NCBI GenBank assembly: GCA_017302875.1
Contig: JAFLCA010000003.1
Coordinates: forward strand, 1-49,192
Source of the DNA: Deltaproteobacteria bacterium
GTDB taxonomy: Bacteria > Bdellovibrionota_C > UBA2361 > JAFLCA01
Reading direction: 5' to 3'
Length of the DNA: 49,192 nt
In this document: positions 8,451-17,566 of the stretch, piece by piece
Position numbering within the stretch: the stretch's first letter is position 1
How the letters are laid out: each line of letters opens with the position of its first letter
Translations under genes and position numbers: made by a program
The notes under the pieces: model-generated
Databases searched by the model: none
Seen by the model: only the letters and a program-made list of their open reading frames with translations
What the model was told of the DNA's origin: nothing

Positions 8451-9647
8451 ATGTCCAAGGAGAAATTCGACAGAAGTAAGCCTCACGTGAACGTGGGAAC
8501 CATTGGTCACGTTGACCATGGTAAAACAACTCTTACTGCTGCTCTCGTTAGCACGCAGGCAGCTCGCAAGATGGCAACCGCCAAGAGCTACCAGGACATC
8601 GCCAAGGGCGGAACGGTTCGCGACTCGTCGAAGACCGTAACGATCGCCAGCGCGCACGTTGAGTACGAGACGGTAAATCGTCACTACGCTCACGTAGACT
8701 GCCCAGGTCACGCTGACTACGTAAAGAACATGATCACGGGTGCTGCACAGATGGACGGAGCAATCCTCGTCGTGAGCGCAGCCGACGGTCCGATGCCGCA
8801 AACGCGCGAGCACATCTTGCTTGCTCGTCAGGTAGGCGTTCCGAAGATCGTCGTCTTCTTGAACAAAGTTGACGTCGTTGACGACAAAGAACTCCTCGAT
8901 CTCGTTGAGATGGAAGTTCGTGACCTGCTCAAGGAATATGATTTCCCAGGCGACGAGACTCCGATCATCAAGGGCAGCGCATTGAAGGCTCTCCAAGGTG
9001 AGAACAGCGAAATCGGCACGGGCGCTATCGATAAGCTCCTCGCAACTGTTGACGAGTACGTCCCAGTTCCGCAGCGCGATATCGACAAGCCGTTCTTGAT
9101 GCCTGTTGAAGACGTATTCTCGATCGAAGGTCGTGGTACGGTAGCAACTGGTCGTATCGAGCGCGGTATCATCAAGGTCGGTGAAGAAATCGAAATCGTA
9201 GGTCTTAAGGACACGCAGAAGACGGTTTGCACGGGCGTTGAAATGTTCCGCAAGCTTTTGGATCAAGGTCAAGCAGGTGACAACGTTGGTTGCTTGCTCC
9301 GTGGTTTGAAGCGTGAAGAAGTTGAGCGCGGCCAAGTTCTTGCGAAGCCGGGTTCAATCAAGCCGCACAAGAAGTTCAAGGCAGAAGCTTACGTCTTGAA
9401 GAAGGAAGAAGGTGGACGTCATAAGCCTTTCTTCACGGGTTACCGTCCTCAGTTCTATTTCAGAACCACGGACGTTACGGGTTCCATCAAGCTCCCAGAC
9501 GGAGTCGAGATGGCGATGCCGGGTGACCGTATTCATCTCGAAGTTGAACTCTACCAGCCAATCGCGATGGAGAAGCAAGTTCGCTTCGCTATCCGTGAAG
9601 GTGGCAGAACCGTTGGTTCCGGAGTTGTGACCGAGATTATTGAGTAA
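8451..9647 (+). CDS. tuf: Elongation factor Tu with divergent switch I
   Basis: This encodes 398 residues. The ATG at 8451 is preceded by GGAGCGAC. EF-Tu delivers aminoacyl-tRNA to the ribosome as a GTP complex. GHVDHGKT (P-loop), [19 protein letters not shown] and the domain II/III segments are normal. The switch I region is not: the near-universal EEKARGITI-type stretch reads [15 protein letters not shown], so the Arg-Gly before Ile-Thr-Ile is lost although the Mg-binding Thr is kept. There are about two extra residues upstream of it compared with E. coli. Only one tuf copy is in the window; S10-operon genes follow directly. Confidence 0.97.
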   Translation: MSKEKFDRSKPHVNVGTIGHVDHGKTTLTAALVSTQAARKMATAKSYQDIAKGGTVRDSSKTVTIASAHVEYETVNRHYAHVDCPGHADYVKNMITGAAQMDGAILVVSAADGPMPQTREHILLARQVGVPKIVVFLNKVDVVDDKELLDLVEMEVRDLLKEYDFPGDETPIIKGSALKALQGENSEIGTGAIDKLLATVDEYVPVPQRDIDKPFLMPVEDVFSIEGRGTVATGRIERGIIKVGEEIEIVGLKDTQKTVCTGVEMFRKLLDQGQAGDNVGCLLRGLKREEVERGQVLAKPGSIKPHKKFKAEAYVLKKEEGGRHKPFFTGYRPQFYFRTTDVTGSIKLPDGVEMAMPGDRIHLEVELYQPIAMEKQVRFAIREGGRTVGSGVVTEIIE

Positions 9648-9656
9648 GCTTAGGAA

Positions 9657-9711
9657 GGGTCTGCGTGACAGACCCGCTGGTCCGGATTTCGAGATGTTTC
9701 GAAATCCGGAC
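9657..9711 (+). promoter_or_regulatory. Tandem hairpins between tuf and rpsJ
   Basis: There are two perfect stems in a 123-base spacer: GGGTCTG 9657-9663 with CAGACCC 9669-9675 (loop 5), and a 13-bp stem 9680-9692 with 9699-9711 (arm GTCCGGATTTCGA, loop 6). The second is followed by TAAAATTT, which is weak as a terminator tail. They mark the join between the str and S10 parts of the superoperon. Partial termination or mRNA processing are possible roles. Confidence 0.6.
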
Positions 9712-9770
9712 TAAAATTTCAGGAATGCGAGCGCAAGTTCAGAATTCCAATTTTGCTCTGAGGTGAGTCA

Positions 9771-10085
9771 ATGCTAGGTGGTCAACTCATAAGAATCCGA
9801 TTGAAAGGCTACGATCATAAGCTGTTGGATGCGGCTGTGTCGGAGATCGTTTCGACGGTTCGTCGTACTGGTGGTCGTGTTGCTGGACCGATTCCGCTTC
9901 CGACCCGGATTGAGCGTTTCACGGTAAACCGCTCGCCGTATGTGGATAAGAAGTCTCGTGAACAATTCGAGATTCGTACCCACAAGCGTCTGCTCGACAT
10001 TCTCGAGCCGACCCAACAGACGATCGATGAGCTTGGGAAGCTCGAGCTGTCGACCGGAATCGACGTTGAGCTGAAGTTACAATAA
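9771..10085 (+). CDS. rpsJ: 30S ribosomal protein S10
   Basis: This encodes 104 residues, standard length. S10 binds the 30S head; in E. coli it also joins the NusB antitermination complex. The family pattern [35 protein letters not shown] and [14 protein letters not shown] is complete. GAGGTGAG precedes the ATG. It is the first gene of the S10 section. Confidence 0.97.
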   Translation: MLGGQLIRIRLKGYDHKLLDAAVSEIVSTVRRTGGRVAGPIPLPTRIERFTVNRSPYVDKKSREQFEIRTHKRLLDILEPTQQTIDELGKLELSTGIDVELKLQ

Positions 10086-10131
10086 ACGGCATTAACAGAA
10101 CTTCCGACAAGAGTTTTGAAGAAGGCGAAAA

Positions 10132-10812
10132 ATGAGCACGGAAAAATTATATCCGGAAGGCTTGCTAGGGAAGAAGCTTGGAATGAGTCACATATTCACC
10201 GCCGAAGGCGTGTGTGTTCCTGTGACGGTAGTACAAGCCGGCCCTTGCTACGTTTTGGATGTGAAGAAGAAGGATCAACACGGGTACTCAGCAGTACAGC
10301 TTGGCTTTGAGCCCAAGAAAGTGCAGCGCTTGAACAAGGCCGATCTCGGCCAGTTGAAGAAAGCTGGCAAGGGTGCCTTCTATCACGTCAAAGAAGTACG
10401 TTGCGACGTGGATGCGCTTGGCTGGTCGAATCCAGGACAAGAGCTCAAGGTCAGCGAAGTGTTCCAGAACGGAGAACTCGTTGATATCTCGGGCGTGTCG
10501 ATTGGACGCGGCTTCCAAGGTGTCGTGAAGCGTCACGGCATGAAGGGTCAGCCGTCAACGCGTGGTACGCACGAAGTGCGCCGTCACGTTGGTGCCGTCG
10601 GTTGCCGTAAATTTCCGGGACACATCTTCAAGAACAAGCGCATGCCTGGTCACATGGGTAACGAGAACGTGACCCTGCAGAATGTGCAAGTCGTTGGAGT
10701 TAAGCCTGAAGAGAATGTCATTCTCTTGAGAGGCGGCATCCCAGGAGCCACCGGCTCGTTGGTGGTCATTCGCAAGGCGATTAAGTTTTACAAAGCCAAG
10801 AAGGCTGCCTAA
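10132..10812 (+). CDS. rplC: 50S ribosomal protein L3
   Basis: This encodes 226 residues. L3 is a primary 23S rRNA binder near the peptidyl-transferase centre. The start [12 protein letters not shown] and the core [15 protein letters not shown] are typical. The loop that reaches the active centre reads [20 protein letters not shown], where proteobacterial forms have a FHR-PGSIG pattern and a methylated Gln. It is thus an alternative L3 loop type with Cys at the Gln region. Spacing to rpsJ is 46 bases. Confidence 0.96.
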   Translation: MSTEKLYPEGLLGKKLGMSHIFTAEGVCVPVTVVQAGPCYVLDVKKKDQHGYSAVQLGFEPKKVQRLNKADLGQLKKAGKGAFYHVKEVRCDVDALGWSNPGQELKVSEVFQNGELVDISGVSIGRGFQGVVKRHGMKGQPSTRGTHEVRRHVGAVGCRKFPGHIFKNKRMPGHMGNENVTLQNVQVVGVKPEENVILLRGGIPGATGSLVVIRKAIKFYKAKKAA

Positions 10813-10832
10813 TTAGTTTGAAGGGGAAAAAC

Positions 10833-11477
10833 GTGGAAGCGTTAACTTGGAAAGTTCTTAACATGCAGGGGAAAGAGGTCGGCACGATCGATCTTGATCC
10901 TGAGGTGTTCGCAGCCCCGCTCAAGAAGAATCTTGTGCATGAGACCGTTCGTTGGCAGCTCAACAAGCGCCGCGCGGGTACTCATTCGGCGAAAACTCGC
11001 ACGATGAAGGAAGGCGGAAAGAAGAAGCCGTGGAAGCAGAAGGGAACGGGCCGCGCTCGCGCAGGTTCCAGCGTTTCTCCTCTATGGGTCGGTGGTGCCA
11101 GCATTCATGGTCCGCTCCCGCACAAGTATATCAGCCGTCTCCCGAAGCGTACGCGCCGCCAAGCATTGGCTGCCGTGTTGAGCTCGAAGGCCAAGCAGAA
11201 GCAGTTGGTGGTATTGGATACCCTTACCATTGCCTCGGGTAAGACCAAGGACATGGTTACCATGTTGGAGAAGATCGGTGTTGCCGGAAAGAAGGCCGCA
11301 CTGGTGCTTTCTCAGAGCGATGCCAATGTGCAGCGTTCCGGCCGAAACGTGAAAGGGCTCCTGCACGCGGATGTCGGTGGAATCAATGTGTATGACCTTA
11401 TGCGTCACACCTTTTTGATCAGCACGAAGGAAGCGATTTTAGGCTTACAGGCTCGCGTTAAGGGAACTGAAGAGTAG
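10833..11477 (+). CDS. rplD: 50S ribosomal protein L4
   Basis: This encodes 214 residues. The GTG at 10833 is chosen because GAAGGGG lies 5-9 bases upstream; a TTG at 10818 would add five residues over the ribosome site. L4 lines the exit tunnel and in E. coli represses the S10 operon. The long tunnel loop is seen (KKKPWKQKGTGRARAGS), with the C-terminal globular part after it. Confidence 0.95.
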   Translation: MEALTWKVLNMQGKEVGTIDLDPEVFAAPLKKNLVHETVRWQLNKRRAGTHSAKTRTMKEGGKKKPWKQKGTGRARAGSSVSPLWVGGASIHGPLPHKYISRLPKRTRRQALAAVLSSKAKQKQLVVLDTLTIASGKTKDMVTMLEKIGVAGKKAALVLSQSDANVQRSGRNVKGLLHADVGGINVYDLMRHTFLISTKEAILGLQARVKGTEE

Positions 11478-11555
11478 GAGCCGCTAAGGCTTCGTATTGC
11501 GAGCGTTGTCTCAGCAATCCTTAACGAAGTTGATAGTTTTATTTAGGTGAAAACC

Positions 11556-11948
11556 ATGGCCGAAGAGAAAAAAGAAAAGAAAGCCCGCGCGACGAAGAGC
11601 AAGGGTGAATCAAAGACCGGATCGAAGATGAAGAAGTCTCAAGATCAGGTAGTAGCGAATGTCGCTGATTACGGCCTCATTCTCTCTCCGATGATCACTG
11701 AAAAGACTTCCTTGGTCGGTGGCGCTGGAAACCGCGTGGTTTTCAAGGTTGATCCGCGTGCGACGAAGACCGAGATCAAGGCCGCTGTTGAGCGCGTCTT
11801 CAAAGTGACTGTTGAGGACATCAACACCGTTAACTATCTCGGCAAGGCGAAGCGTACTTCTCGTTCAGAAGGACGACGTCCTTCCTGGAAGAAGGCGTAT
11901 GTAACGCTGCAAGAAGGCCAGTCAATCAACGTGATCGAAGGACTGTAA
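11556..11948 (+). CDS. rplW: 50S ribosomal protein L23 with basic N-terminal extension
   Basis: This encodes 130 residues. The ATG at 11556 follows AGGTG; a GTG at 11547 overlaps that site. L23 sits at the tunnel exit and docks SRP and trigger factor. The core from about residue 38 (YGLILSPMITEKTSLV through KRTSRSEGRRPSWKKAYVTL) is standard. The first roughly 34 residues are a Lys/Glu-rich tail (MAEEKKEKKARATKSKGES and on) not found in the usual 95-100-residue L23. Confidence 0.95.
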   Translation: MAEEKKEKKARATKSKGESKTGSKMKKSQDQVVANVADYGLILSPMITEKTSLVGGAGNRVVFKVDPRATKTEIKAAVERVFKVTVEDINTVNYLGKAKRTSRSEGRRPSWKKAYVTLQEGQSINVIEGL

Positions 11949-11970
11949 TAGTTTTTGTTGGTAACGCTTT

Positions 11971-12810
11971 ATGGCAACAAAGAAATTTAATTCATACACC
12001 CCAAGTCGCCGCTACTACTCCGTAGCTGACTTCTCTGAGCTTTCGAAGAAGGCCCCTGAGAAGAGCCTGATGAAGGGTAAGCGCAATACGGGTGGTCGTA
12101 ACGTGTACGGCCGCAACACCAACATCAATATGGGTGGTGGACACAAGCGCAGCTACCGCGAAATCGATTTCCGTCGCGACAAGCACGGTATCGCCGGAAC
12201 GGTGACCGCTCTTGAGTACGATCCAAACCGTACTGCTCGTATCGCATTGGTGCAGTATGTCGATGGCGAGAAGCGCTACATGGTTGCTCCGCAAGGCCTC
12301 AAGGCTGGAGACACGGTGATGTCGGGACCGCAGGCTGAGATCAAGCCCGGAAATGCATTGCCTCTCAAGCTAATCCCAGTCGGTCTTCCGGTTTACAACG
12401 TAGAGTGCAAGCCGGGTCGTGGTGGACAGCTTGTTCGTTCTGCCGGCAACTCGGCTCAGTTCGTCGCGAAGGAAGGTGACTACGCATTGCTTCGTATGCC
12501 TTCAAGCGAAATGCGCAAGATTTTGTTGGAGTGCTTTGCAACGATCGGCGAAGTCAGCAACCCTGACCACGCCAACATCGAAATTGGTAAAGCAGGCCGC
12601 AGCCGCTGGATGAACCGTCGCCCGCACAACCGCGGTGTGACCAAGAATCCTGTCGACCATCCGATGGGTGGTGGTCAAGGTAAGACTTCCGGTGGTCGTC
12701 ATCCTTGTAGCCGCACGGGTCAGAAGGCCAAGGGTCTCAAGACCAGGAACAACAAGCGTACGAATAAGTTCATCGTACGTCGTCGTGGTAAGGCTCAGGT
12801 TGGTGCGTAA
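11971..12810 (+). CDS. rplB: 50S ribosomal protein L2
   Basis: This encodes 279 residues. L2 bridges the subunits and is needed for peptidyl transfer. Visible are [20 protein letters not shown], the [15 protein letters not shown] strand and the C-terminal [19 protein letters not shown] with the conserved His. The start is 22 bases after rplW. Confidence 0.97.
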   Translation: MATKKFNSYTPSRRYYSVADFSELSKKAPEKSLMKGKRNTGGRNVYGRNTNINMGGGHKRSYREIDFRRDKHGIAGTVTALEYDPNRTARIALVQYVDGEKRYMVAPQGLKAGDTVMSGPQAEIKPGNALPLKLIPVGLPVYNVECKPGRGGQLVRSAGNSAQFVAKEGDYALLRMPSSEMRKILLECFATIGEVSNPDHANIEIGKAGRSRWMNRRPHNRGVTKNPVDHPMGGGQGKTSGGRHPCSRTGQKAKGLKTRNNKRTNKFIVRRRGKAQVGA

Positions 12811-12841
12811 GCAAAAGATTTAAGAGTGGAGGATTAATTCC

Positions 12842-13135
12842 ATGCCAAGGTCAGTTAAAAAAGGTCCGTTTGTTGACGAGCATTTGATGAAGTGGGTAAC
12901 CCGCGCACGTAATGGTGCACATAAGGGAGTTATCAAGACTTGGTCACGTCGTTCAACCATCCTTCCTGAGATGATCGGTCTCACGTTTGCGGTGCACAAC
13001 GGCAAGAAATTCAACGCTGTGTTCGTTACTGAGAACATGGTCGGACATAAGCTTGGTGAGTTTTCTCCGACAAGAACGTTCTTCGGTCACTCCACCAAGG
13101 TGGCTGCAGCCCCAGCTCCGGGAGCGCAGGGATAA
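12842..13135 (+). CDS. rpsS: 30S ribosomal protein S19
   Basis: This encodes 97 residues. S19 binds the 30S head next to S13. The family signature is complete: [39 protein letters not shown] and [31 protein letters not shown] precedes the ATG. An 8-bp hairpin (13141-13148 with 13152-13159) lies just after the stop. Confidence 0.97.
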   Translation: MPRSVKKGPFVDEHLMKWVTRARNGAHKGVIKTWSRRSTILPEMIGLTFAVHNGKKFNAVFVTENMVGHKLGEFSPTRTFFGHSTKVAAAPAPGAQG

Positions 13136-13140
13136 TGGCC

Positions 13141-13159
13141 CGCTCCTCGAAGGGGAGCG
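13141..13159 (+). promoter_or_regulatory. Hairpin between rpsS and rplV
   Basis: CGCTCCTC (13141-13148) pairs with GGGGAGCG (13152-13159), eight pairs with one G-U and a three-base loop. It is one of a series of intercistronic hairpins in this operon and has no T-run. Confidence 0.5.
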
Positions 13160-13187
13160 AGCAAGAGATCTATAGAAGGATAGAGAT

Positions 13188-13544
13188 ATGAAACAGACGC
13201 CTGAACAATACGTAGCCAAAGCCACCTTGCGGCATGTACGCATCGCTCCGCGCAAAGCTCGGTTGATGTTGAACATGATCAAGGGCAAGCAGGTCGAACC
13301 CGCTTTGCAGATTCTCCAATTCAGCCCTAAGAAGTCGGCTCAACTCACGATCAAGTTGCTGAAGTCGGCCATCGCCAATGCCCGCGAAGTCGCAGGCGCT
13401 GACGTTGATAAGCTTTGGGTGACCGGCGGTTGCGTAGATATGGGCCGTCGTTTGAAGCGCATTATGCCGCGCGCCCAGGGCCGTGCCATGGGTATTGAGA
13501 AGGATTCTTCGCATATCACCATTTATCTTGGTGAGCGTAAGTAG
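13188..13544 (+). CDS. rplV: 50S ribosomal protein L22
   Basis: This encodes 118 residues. L22 contacts all 23S domains and its hairpin lines the exit tunnel. Seen are ATLRHVRIAPRKARLML, LLKSAIANAREVAGADVDKLWV and the tip RRLKRIMPRAQGRAMGIEKDSSHITIYL, where macrolide-resistance changes occur elsewhere. AAGGA precedes the ATG. Confidence 0.97.
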   Translation: MKQTPEQYVAKATLRHVRIAPRKARLMLNMIKGKQVEPALQILQFSPKKSAQLTIKLLKSAIANAREVAGADVDKLWVTGGCVDMGRRLKRIMPRAQGRAMGIEKDSSHITIYLGERK

Positions 13545-13645
13545 CTATTTGGGCCCTAAAAGCCCAGGTATTTGATTTGAATACGAATTTTAGTTAAACT
13601 GTCGGGCCCTCTAAGAGGGGCCAGGATATAGAAGGAACTAGGTAA

Positions 13646-14308
13646 ATGGGTCAGAAAATTCATCCGCGCGGATTTCGAATCGGGATCACTGAGACCTGGC
13701 AGTCACGTTGGTACGCAACGCGTGATTTCGCCCGTTACATCGGCGAGGACATCAAGATTCGTAAGTTCGTGAAGAGCAAGCTGCAAGCAGCAGGCATCTC
13801 GCGTGTTGAAATCGAGCGCGCCGCCGCTCGCGTGAAGATCAATATCTTCTCGGCAAAGCCCGGCTTGGTTATCGGAAAGAAGGGAAAGGATATCGAGGAT
13901 CTGCGCAGAGACCTTCGTAACCTGGTAAAGCGCGAAGTCAGCTTGAACATCATCGAAGCCCGCAAGGCTGATATGGATGCGCAGCTCGTAGCAGAAAATA
14001 TTTCCTTCCAGCTTGAGAAGCGCGTCAATTTCCGTCGCGCGATGAAGGAATCTGTCGGTCGTGCACAGCGCATGGGCGCAGAGGGAATTAAGGTGCAAGT
14101 CGGCGGACGTTTGAACGGTGCTGAAATTGCGCGCGTTGAAAAGTATCGTGAAGGCCGCGTTCCTCTCCACACGTTGCGTGCGGAGATCGATTACGGTTTT
14201 GCAGAAGCTCGCACCACGTACGGTGTTATCGGCGTGAAAGTGTGGATCTTCAAGGGCGAGAAGTTTGCTCCGAGCGAACAGCAGACGATGGAAGCTTTGC
14301 AGCTTTGA
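13646..14308 (+). CDS. rpsC: 30S ribosomal protein S3
   Basis: This encodes 220 residues. S3 lines the mRNA entry channel and has helicase activity. The KH domain motif [14 protein letters not shown] and the C-terminal domain ([20 protein letters not shown], then [14 protein letters not shown]) are intact. It is slightly shorter than E. coli S3 at the C-terminus. A 101-base spacer with GC-rich short stems precedes it. Confidence 0.97.
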   Translation: MGQKIHPRGFRIGITETWQSRWYATRDFARYIGEDIKIRKFVKSKLQAAGISRVEIERAAARVKINIFSAKPGLVIGKKGKDIEDLRRDLRNLVKREVSLNIIEARKADMDAQLVAENISFQLEKRVNFRRAMKESVGRAQRMGAEGIKVQVGGRLNGAEIARVEKYREGRVPLHTLRAEIDYGFAEARTTYGVIGVKVWIFKGEKFAPSEQQTMEALQL

Positions 14309-14415
14309 TCGGTAGAAATTTTTAGTGGTGAGTTGATTGATCCGCCTTTGCGTAAAGCTCCGGCGGGATAAACTCAGCGAATAGCTGAGGAAAGTTAGAT
14401 AGAGGCAAAGAGTTT

Positions 14416-14841
14416 ATGTTATCGCCAAAGAAAACCAAGTATCGCAAGCAAATGAAGCAGGTTCGCCACCTCAAGGGAACCGAGACGCGTGGTACTTCGC
14501 TGGAATTCGGTGACTACGGACTGAAGGTCATTGAAGCGGGTTGGATCACAAACCGCCAGCTCGAGGCCGGACGTCAAGCATTGACCCGTCACGCGAAGCG
14601 CGGTGGAAAGATTTGGACGAAGGTGTTTCCTGACAAGCCGCTTACCAAGAAGCCGGCAGAAACTCGAATGGGTTCCGGAAAGGGAAACGTTGAATTGTGG
14701 GTTTGCGAAGTTCGCGCTGGCCGCATTCTCTTCGAGATGACCGGTATTACTCCTGATGTCGCAGAAGGCGCCTTGTTGCGTGCTGCGTCGAAGTTGCCGC
14801 TCAAGACGAAGATCGTCAAGCGTTCTGAATTCCTTTTGTAA
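14416..14841 (+). CDS. rplP: 50S ribosomal protein L16
   Basis: This encodes 141 residues. L16 binds near the A-site tRNA. It has the normal pattern: MLSPKKTKYRKQMKQ, FGDYGLKVIEAGWITNRQLEAGRQA, ETRMGSGKGNVELWV. The 107-base spacer upstream has an imperfect stem (ATCCGCC with GGCGGGAT) near 14340-14370. Confidence 0.97.
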   Translation: MLSPKKTKYRKQMKQVRHLKGTETRGTSLEFGDYGLKVIEAGWITNRQLEAGRQALTRHAKRGGKIWTKVFPDKPLTKKPAETRMGSGKGNVELWVCEVRAGRILFEMTGITPDVAEGALLRAASKLPLKTKIVKRSEFLL

Positions 14842-14862
14842 TTATCCGGCTAGGTGAGTGTT

Positions 14863-15078
14863 ATGAAGCGCAAAGAGTTTTTGAATGAAGTGAAGGGACT
14901 TTCTACGGAAGATCTTACCGCTCGTGCACGCACGATGTCGGAAGAGCTCCTCAAGTTGCGTTTTCGCAACGCGTCCGGCCAGCTTACGCAAGGTCACCGC
15001 ATTGGTGAATTGAAGCGTAACATTGCCCGCATCAACACGATGATGGCTTCCAAGAAGGCGGAGGCCAGCGCGAAGTAG
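14863..15078 (+). CDS. rpmC: 50S ribosomal protein L29
   Basis: This encodes 71 residues. The ATG at 14863 is used because AGGTGAG lies just upstream; the GTG at 14854 is inside that site. L29 sits beside L23 at the tunnel exit. Two long helices are seen with the LLKLRFRNASGQL and IGELKRNIARINT motifs. Confidence 0.95.
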   Translation: MKRKEFLNEVKGLSTEDLTARARTMSEELLKLRFRNASGQLTQGHRIGELKRNIARINTMMASKKAEASAK

Positions 15079-15135
15079 AGTTTAGAAAGGGGACGCATCG
15101 CCGCGCTTTGCTCGGAATACGACCCTTCAAAGATT

Positions 15136-15166
15136 GCCTGAGCAGTTTTCTCAGGCTCTGATTTTT
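15136..15166 (+). terminator. Terminator-like hairpin between rpmC and rpsQ
   Basis: GCCTGAG (15136-15142) pairs with CTCAGGC (15150-15156), loop 7, followed by TCTGATTTTT. It resembles a weak intrinsic terminator inside the operon; genes on both sides are needed together, so it is more likely an attenuator or stabiliser of the upstream mRNA end. Confidence 0.45.
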
Positions 15167-15182
15167 AGTACGGGAATAGTTT

Positions 15183-15476
15183 ATGACAGAGAAACAGAAG
15201 CATACCGGAGAGCGTGGACTTCGTAAGTGGCGTGAAGGCGTCGTCGTCAGCAACAAAATGACGAAGACGGTTATCGTCGCGGTTGTTCGCCAGGTGAAGC
15301 ATGAGGCTTACGGAAAATACATCCGCAAGACCAGCACGCACTTTGCCCATGACGAGAAGAACGAGTGCCAGATTGGCGATCGTGTTCGCATCGTCGAGAC
15401 GCGCCCGATGAGCAAAAACAAGCGCTGGAAGGTAGAAGCCGTGCTTGCGAAGGCCGATGTCGCTGCTGCTGTTTAG
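15183..15476 (+). CDS. rpsQ: 30S ribosomal protein S17
   Basis: This encodes 97 residues. S17 is an early 16S rRNA binder with an OB fold. Seen are [35 protein letters not shown] and the [21 protein letters not shown] motif. A short polar N-terminal lead precedes the core. It starts 104 bases after rpmC, behind a terminator-like hairpin. Confidence 0.96.
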   Translation: MTEKQKHTGERGLRKWREGVVVSNKMTKTVIVAVVRQVKHEAYGKYIRKTSTHFAHDEKNECQIGDRVRIVETRPMSKNKRWKVEAVLAKADVAAAV

Positions 15477-15512
15477 TAACGGGTAGGCAATTAGAGTTTA
15501 AAGGTTAGGAAC

Positions 15513-15881
15513 ATGATTCAGCTTAAATCAACACTCGAAGTCGCGGATAACTCCGGTGCAAAACGAGTCGTTTGCGTAAAGGTGCTCGGTGGATCGCGTC
15601 GTCGTTATGCGACGGTCGGTGATATTATCGTTGTTGCAGTTAAGGAAGCGATTCCTAACTCGAAGATTGCCAAGGGCTCGGTGCACAAGGCTGTCGTCGT
15701 TCGCACTCGCAAGGAAGTGGGTCGTGATGACGGATCGTACATCAAGTTTGATGACAACAGCGCAGTGTTGATTAATGCAACGCTTGAGCCGGTTGGAACA
15801 CGTATTTTCGGACCTGTTGCTCGTGAACTTCGCGCAAAGAAGTTTATGAAGATTATTTCGTTGGCACCCGAGGTGCTTTAA
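15513..15881 (+). CDS. rplN: 50S ribosomal protein L14
   Basis: This encodes 122 residues, standard. L14 forms an intersubunit bridge and binds the RsfS silencing factor in other bacteria. Complete signature: [59 protein letters not shown]. Confidence 0.97.
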   Translation: MIQLKSTLEVADNSGAKRVVCVKVLGGSRRRYATVGDIIVVAVKEAIPNSKIAKGSVHKAVVVRTRKEVGRDDGSYIKFDDNSAVLINATLEPVGTRIFGPVARELRAKKFMKIISLAPEVL

Positions 15882-15908
15882 AGAATTTCGTTAGAGGAAG
15901 AGGAGTAT

Positions 15909-16265
15909 ATGGAATCGGCTCGTCCAAAGCATACGTTGAAGAAAGGGGACCTCGTCATGGTTATTGCCGGTGGCAATGCCAAGAAGCGTCCAAATATCGG
16001 AAAGACGGGCAAGATCGTCCGATTTGTCGGTGCTGAGCGCGCCGTCGTTGAGGGGGTGAATTTCATGACCCGTCATCAACGTCAGACCGGCCCGAACAAG
16101 CCGTCTGGAAAGATTTCGACTGAGGCTTCGATTCATATTTCGAACCTCATGTTCTACGTCGAGAAAATTAAGCTTCCTGTTCGTCTCAAGCATAAGACGC
16201 TTGCTGACGGTAAGAAGGTGCGCGGGTACCTCGACAAGAAGACGAAAGAGTTTGTTCAGATCTGA
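15909..16265 (+). CDS. rplX: 50S ribosomal protein L24
   Basis: This encodes 118 residues. L24 initiates 50S assembly. The KOW motif is at about residues 11-40 (LKKGDLVMVIAGGNAKKRPN and KIVRF). GAGGAAGAGGAG gives a very strong ribosome site before the ATG. It has a slightly longer C-terminal part than E. coli L24, ending KTKEFVQI. Confidence 0.96.
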   Translation: MESARPKHTLKKGDLVMVIAGGNAKKRPNIGKTGKIVRFVGAERAVVEGVNFMTRHQRQTGPNKPSGKISTEASIHISNLMFYVEKIKLPVRLKHKTLADGKKVRGYLDKKTKEFVQI

Positions 16266-16283
16266 AATATAAAAGCGGAGTAA

Positions 16284-16315
16284 CGAAGTCCGGCAAAATC
16301 CGGAACTTCGAGGAG
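16284..16315 (+). promoter_or_regulatory. Hairpin abutting the rplE ribosome binding site
   Basis: CGAAGTCCGG (16284-16293) pairs with CCGG-ACTTCG (16300-16303 and 16305-16310, one bulged A). The rplE Shine-Dalgarno AGGAG (16311-16315) starts directly at the foot of the stem. It may help place or insulate the ribosome site. Confidence 0.5.
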
Positions 16316-16322
16316 CTATACA

Positions 16323-16880
16323 ATGAATCGTTTGCAAGAAAAGTATAACAAAGAAGTCGTTCCAGCGCTGATGAAGGAGTTCAAGTACTCCTCGCCAATG
16401 CAGGTACCAAAACTTTCCAAGATCGTGCTTAACGCCGGTGTGGGTGAAGTAGTGGTTAACAGCAAAGCCATCGAATACGCCGTGTATTCGATGACGCAAA
16501 TCAGCGGTCAGAAGCCGATGGTTACCCGTTCCAAGAAGTCGATCGCCGCTTTCAAGTTGCGCGCGAACCTTCCCATTGGATGCATGGTCACGCTGCGCAA
16601 AGAGCGTATGTACGATTTCCTTGATCGTCTTGTTTCTGTTGCTCTCCCTCGTGTGCGCGACTTCCGTGGAACACCTCCCAAGGGTTTCGATGGTCGCGGT
16701 AACTACACGCTCGGTTTGAAAGAGCAGATTGTGTTCCCAGAAATCGAGATGGAAAAACTCGACAAAATTCGCGGAATGGACATCACGTTCGTTACGACTG
16801 CTAAGAATGATGCGGAGGGTAAAGCCCTTCTGCAGCACCTTGGTATGCCGTTCCGCACGCCTGGATCGGTTGAGAAATAA
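16323..16880 (+). CDS. rplE: 50S ribosomal protein L5
   Basis: This encodes 185 residues. L5 binds 5S rRNA and contacts P-site tRNA. Seen are [32 protein letters not shown] and the C-terminal [13 protein letters not shown]. It has normal length and order in the spc section. Confidence 0.97.
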   Translation: MNRLQEKYNKEVVPALMKEFKYSSPMQVPKLSKIVLNAGVGEVVVNSKAIEYAVYSMTQISGQKPMVTRSKKSIAAFKLRANLPIGCMVTLRKERMYDFLDRLVSVALPRVRDFRGTPPKGFDGRGNYTLGLKEQIVFPEIEMEKLDKIRGMDITFVTTAKNDAEGKALLQHLGMPFRTPGSVEK

Positions 16881-16923
16881 TTCGGCGACGAACTAGATTA
16901 AAGGAAAGAGGAGAAAGGTAAGC

Positions 16924-17109
16924 GTGGCAAAAAAATCTCTGGTTATTAAGAACCTAGCGACCCCCAAGTTTAAGGTGCGTGCGTATACGCGTTGTCAGGC
17001 CTGTGGCCGTCCGCGTGCTGTGTACCGCAAGTTCATGTTGTGCAGAATTTGTTTCCGCGATTTCGCGCACAAGGGCCTTATCCCTGGTGTCGTGAAAGCG
17101 AGCTGGTAG
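16924..17109 (+). CDS. rpsN: 30S ribosomal protein S14, zinc-binding (C+) type
   Basis: This encodes 61 residues with a GTG start; GAGGAGAAAGG precedes it. S14 binds the 30S head. It is the short zinc form with two CxxC pairs (CQAC and CRIC, about residues 24-43), not the 101-residue zinc-free form of enterobacteria. Many organisms carry both and swap them when zinc is low; only this copy is visible here. Confidence 0.96.
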   Translation: MAKKSLVIKNLATPKFKVRAYTRCQACGRPRAVYRKFMLCRICFRDFAHKGLIPGVVKASW

Positions 17110-17145
17110 CAGTCGAAAGAGATTAAAGACGATAGAGAATAATTT

Positions 17146-17547
17146 ATGAAAACCGATTCAATTGCAGACTTGTTAACCAGAATTCGCAATGCACAACGCG
17201 CCGGCCACAAGACCGTGCGAGTGCAGAAGTCCAACCAAGGTGCGCGAGTCCTCGAAGTTTTGAAGACTGAGGGCTTCATTGACCACGTTGAGACCAAGCT
17301 GGATGCGGACGACAAGTTCGAAGAGTTTGAAGTGTTCCTCAAGTATTATAGCAGCGGTCAGCCGGCTATTAACGGTTTGCGCCGTGTCAGCCGTCCCGGC
17401 AAGCGCGTGTACTCGGGCACTACTGAAATCCCGCGTGTAGAGCAGGGGTTGGGAATTTCGATTGTATCCACCTCACAAGGTGTTATGTCGGATCGTGAAG
17501 CACGTCGCCGTAAGATCGGTGGGGAAGTGCTTGCAGTTATAAGTTAA
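17146..17547 (+). CDS. rpsH: 30S ribosomal protein S8
   Basis: This encodes 133 residues. S8 binds 16S helix 21 and in E. coli represses the spc operon by binding the rplE start region. Seen are SIADLLTRIRNAQRAGH at the start and the C-terminal GISIVSTSQGVMSDREARRR. It is standard. Confidence 0.97.
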   Translation: MKTDSIADLLTRIRNAQRAGHKTVRVQKSNQGARVLEVLKTEGFIDHVETKLDADDKFEEFEVFLKYYSSGQPAINGLRRVSRPGKRVYSGTTEIPRVEQGLGISIVSTSQGVMSDREARRRKIGGEVLAVIS

Positions 17548-17566
17548 TCAAAAGAGCGCGAAGTTT

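Noticed and set aside
15136-15166. True end of transcription between rpmC and rpsQ
   Set aside because: The hairpin is weak, its T-run starts five bases late, and no promoter is seen before rpsQ.
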